Source of the DNA: Ziziphus jujuba
Lineage: Eukaryota; Streptophyta; Magnoliopsida; Rosales; Rhamnaceae
Assembly: GCF_031755915.1 (NCBI RefSeq)
Contig: NC_083384.1
Span: 28,658,501-28,722,500, forward strand
Length of the DNA stretch: 64,000 nucleotides
Reading direction: 5' to 3'
Below the pieces are notes generated by a model. It saw only the letters and a list, made by a program, of their open reading frames with translations, made no database searches and was not told the origin of the DNA. This document shows, piece by piece, positions 60,876 through 64,000 of the stretch (positions are counted from its first letter, which is position 1; each line of letters opens with the position of its first letter). The position numbers were made by a program, and so were the translations under genes.

Positions 60876-63800
60876 TTAGTCAGATATCCTCATCTCAACT
60901 CCAAGAATGTCCTTCACCGACTCATACGTAACGAAAGCGATTGCTATGGATGGGACCACCTAAAAAGAAAAATGCCTTTTAATGTTCCCATACCAAATAG
61001 CTTCATTTTTTTTTTTTTTTTTTTAATTCCTACCACCACAATATTTACTCACTAAAAGGAAATAATCCACAAAATCTATACTTCAAAAGACAGAACACTT
61101 ACCTTCACAGAATTGGGGATCAATCCCTTGTACAGCGCTCCAAATCCCTCGTGCCGAACAGTTTTACGAAAAGCATCAATCATCCCATTATATTCAAGGG
61201 GTGCCTTGCTTCTTCCATCACCTGTGATAACTGAAGCAGCATCCTTCCAGCCCACCATCTGCATTCTTCTCCGAATAACATCAAGAGGATAAGCAACAGT
61301 CTGGCCGACAGTTCCAGCAGCAGCTCCACATGCAAGCCTTGTGATCACACTCAGGTCATTGTCCTCAACAAGTCCCAAAGGTTTGGCTTTGATTAAATAT
61401 TCTTTCAAAGATTCATATACTGCAAAATTCAAACCCACGTATGGAACCTGTAAACATGGCAAAAATAATCTCAGGTTATAAATTAACAGATATAACCTAT
61501 GGATACATTCAATCAGAAATAGAACTCATCAACAAAGCAAAAGTCTACTATATTCAAGTACAGATTTTTACAATGCAAATGTTAAGTGAATGAATCTATA
61601 AATTAATAGTGGACAGCAGATATTACTTATAATATGGGAATTCAGATGTAGATGAATGTATCACTTACAACTCCTATGACAGAAGGTAACCAGCCTTTGT
61701 ATAAAGACCGGGGACCTTCTTCCCGAAGGACAGTTGTAAGAGCATGGAATATTCCCCTATACTGGCGAGGAGACTTTTCTGTCTGAAGAAATTAAAATTG
61801 AGATGAAGTTAATAGATTAAGTAGATAAACTAAAGAGCCCATACACCAAAACGGATAAATTTATGCCAGACCTGTTAAAATTCCAGAAGGAAAGTCTGAA
61901 AGATACCTGGACAGTCAGCCGACCTCGTACCAAGTCCATTGGGTAAGTTGCTGACATGGCAATAATTCCAGCACATGCACCAGCTCCAAGACGTAAAAGA
62001 GGTGTGAGCTGAGCCTCTTCTGCAATAGGTGAAGAAACAATAAATTACGTTCTTAGTCATCATAATCATCAAACACTACTCTCTCTCCCTTTTCCCGCAC
62101 AATTTTTAGACTCATAAGACATACAAGCACATGACAATATTACAACTACCACATAATATGATGCTAATACAATAACATCCACCATAGTCATCACATGAAT
62201 CAACTCAAAAGCCTCACCAGATGAATAACCATAAAACCAGAAATTTAAGGGCTTGAAAGTCAAGCATAAATTGAACCACTATGATATATTACCAATCCCC
62301 AACAAATTTACAATCATGTAACCAAATCAAATGCAAACACACAGAATCCACGATAAATGAAACCACCCCCATCCAACACTGAGATCCACAAATGTTATCT
62401 TTCCCCAAAGGAAAAAAGCATATTAACAAGAACATAATCCAGATACAAGCCATAAGTGCATACAGTCTCAGAAAATAAATAAATTGAATCCATCCAGAAA
62501 AGCAAAGAGAAACTCATACCATTTCCAGATTGGTGTCGGTAGAGCAATAGAATACCTCTGTTAAGAGAAGATCAAAAAAGAGATAATGAGGCAATTTTTA
62601 GATCATTGCTGGTCTCAATATAAATTAGATAATAATGCTTTCTAATTGCCAGCTAAATATGCATTTCTATCCTGTAATTGCACAACTGTTATATATAGAA
62701 AAAATGAAAATTTAAAGTTAAAGAAAAAGATCAAACAGAAACATACTTAGATGCTTGCTCATAGCTATAGAACTTGACTGCTGAGTTTGGAATAATGCGG
62801 GCACAATTAGTTCCATTGCCCTTAAACAGGCCTCTTAAGCCCTCGGTTCTCCATATATATTTCAAGCCTTGAACTGTCCCATTGTATTTTTTACTGTGAG
62901 GATTTTGAACCTATATTACACAAGCAGATTCAATTTACTCAAGTTGAACAGAACCGATATACATTACCATCTCCTTAGTCATATTAATGAACAGCATAGA
63001 TCAAACATCTTCTGAATGCAAACCAAGGATTTTAACAAAGAAACTACAATTATATTATGAAACCAAGATGAAAGAAAAGGAATAACCTGGAGTAGAATTT
63101 TTAATCTTTCCAATGGAGCAACAGCGGTGCGTGACCTGCAGCAAGTTAAATAATACACATTGTCAGGATATTAAAATTTGATCTTCAAATCTAACCCGAG
63201 TACTTATATACAATAAAAAATTTGATGGTAAGTAGAGATTCTTGGTTGCATACTAACATAAAAAGCACTTCTGGTCTCTAATATTACATGCATATCAAGC
63301 ACTAAGATGAAGATAACTTCCCAGAAGATAAAAATTAATATCTGTACCCATCTAGAATGTCTAGGAAAGGACCATAAAACTCAACAAAATAAATTTACAT
63401 GTGTCAACCATGCCAAGATAACATTTTTGTCTCAAGTCTATCTAAACTGACACAAGATTGAACCAATAACAAAAACCAATTTCTTGAAGATTTGCTTCCA
63501 GTAAACAATAAGCTCCATAAAATAAACAAAATAATTCAAAAGAGTCTGAGATTATTATTTCTAAGAAACAAGTAAATAACAATTACTAAATACATTAAGT
63601 GATTACCAAAACCAAAAAAAAAAAAAAAAAACCCACTTGAAATGCAATGAAACAAAAAGAGAAACACTTTCTTTTTTTTTTTTTTTTTTTTCTTTTTTAA
63701 AAGAAAATAACTGAACTAGATTATTAATCGGATTTAGATTTAACAAAAACAGTAACTGAAAGTAAAATCAAAAAGCTAGCAAATCTAAAACGACGACAAT

Positions 63801-64000
63801 AGAGGAAAAAAAGGCGCGAGGAAAAAAATTTCAGAATGAAAAAATAAGAATAATAATAATGGAAAACAGAAAAACACGAACAGAGTATAGAAAAATCAAA
63901 ATGAAGGAGAGGAAGGAAGCAATGGCAACGAACTCACACTCCGCCGGCGACTCCACCAGCGATGAGAGACTTGCAGACGCTGAGTAAGGCATGGCTAGGG
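60876..64000 (-). CDS. ADNT1-like: Mitochondrial adenine nucleotide carrier, ADNT1-type (N-terminus outside window)
   Basis: Eight exons are visible on the minus strand: 64000-63938 (partial), 63135-63087, 62910-62747, 62557-62520, 62019-61907, 61782-61669, 61447-61103 and 60959-60876. All have GT-AG introns and agree in phase, giving about 323 residues; some 30 N-terminal residues lie beyond the right edge. The ATG close to 63992 is in another frame. The three-fold mitochondrial carrier repeat is clear, with PLERLKILLQ, YPMDLVRGRLTVQ and YPLDVIRRRMQM as the three signature motifs, plus GLFKGNGTN, LYKGWLPS and LYKGLIPNS. The sequence closely matches the plant adenine nucleotide transporter ADNT1, which exchanges cytosolic AMP for matrix ATP across the inner mitochondrial membrane. 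It differs from the classical ADP/ATP carrier in lacking the RRRMMM motif. Confidence 0.93.

Noticed and set aside
63981..63992. ATG near the right edge as start of the carrier
   Set aside because: It is not in the frame of the carrier exon, which continues beyond the window; homologues have about 30 further N-terminal residues.

Overview
This is nuclear DNA from a flowering plant, most likely a non-Brassicaceae eudicot. The evidence is AT-rich intergenic DNA full of poly-A/T tracts and (AT)n/(AG)n microsatellites, genes split by GT-AG introns, and plant-restricted families: phytocyanin-like early nodulin-like protein, arabinogalactan peptide, SPA light-signalling protein, NAB/KIP1-like coiled-coil proteins and a DUF1221 kinase. 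There is no operon structure, no CRISPR array, no phage gene and no convincing transposon. I rebuilt twelve gene models by joining exons at splice sites and checking the reading phase across every junction. Eleven are complete and one runs off the right edge.

Layout. 1-4 kb: no gene. 4.1-5.2 kb (-): early nodulin-like phytocyanin that has lost copper ligands. 6.4-7.7 kb (+): 69-aa twin CX9C protein. 9.0-9.8 kb (-): 71-aa arabinogalactan peptide. 13.5-13.8 kb (-): 93-aa protein that resembles DUF7722. 15.6-18.8 kb (-): CMP-sialic-acid-transporter-type nucleotide-sugar transporter (8 exons, 335 aa). 23.2-25.4 kb (+): DUF1221 protein with a degenerate kinase domain (713 aa). 27.0-32.4 kb (-): SPA1/SPA2-type COP1 partner (7 coding exons, 1057 aa). 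36.5-39.8 kb (-): uncharacterised coiled-coil/acidic protein (580 aa). 41.5-45.4 kb (+): Crooked neck-like HAT-repeat splicing factor (7 exons, 693 aa). 49.3-52.5 kb and 55.8-60.1 kb (+): tandem pair of NAB-domain coiled-coil proteins of the CIP1 (COP1-interactive protein 1) type (788 and 1355 aa). 60.9-64.0 kb (-): mitochondrial adenine nucleotide carrier of the ADNT1 type, lacking its N-terminus.

How they relate. From memory, the kinase, nucleotide-sugar transporter, crooked-neck and CIP1 genes resemble Arabidopsis genes that lie close together on chromosome 5 (about At5g41730-At5g41790). The window therefore looks like an expanded, partly rearranged version of that block. SPA and CIP1-type genes, both tied by family knowledge to the COP1 ubiquitin ligase, lie within about 17 kb of each other here. 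The other genes are unrelated housekeeping or cell-wall functions.

I did not find a clearly new biological system. The observations most worth follow-up are the kinase domain without its catalytic motifs, the exact 357-bp tandem coding repeat in the larger CIP1-type gene, the GC-AG intron in SPA beside a (CT)n tract, the ligand-less phytocyanin with an A-tract splice acceptor, and the SPA/CIP1 proximity.
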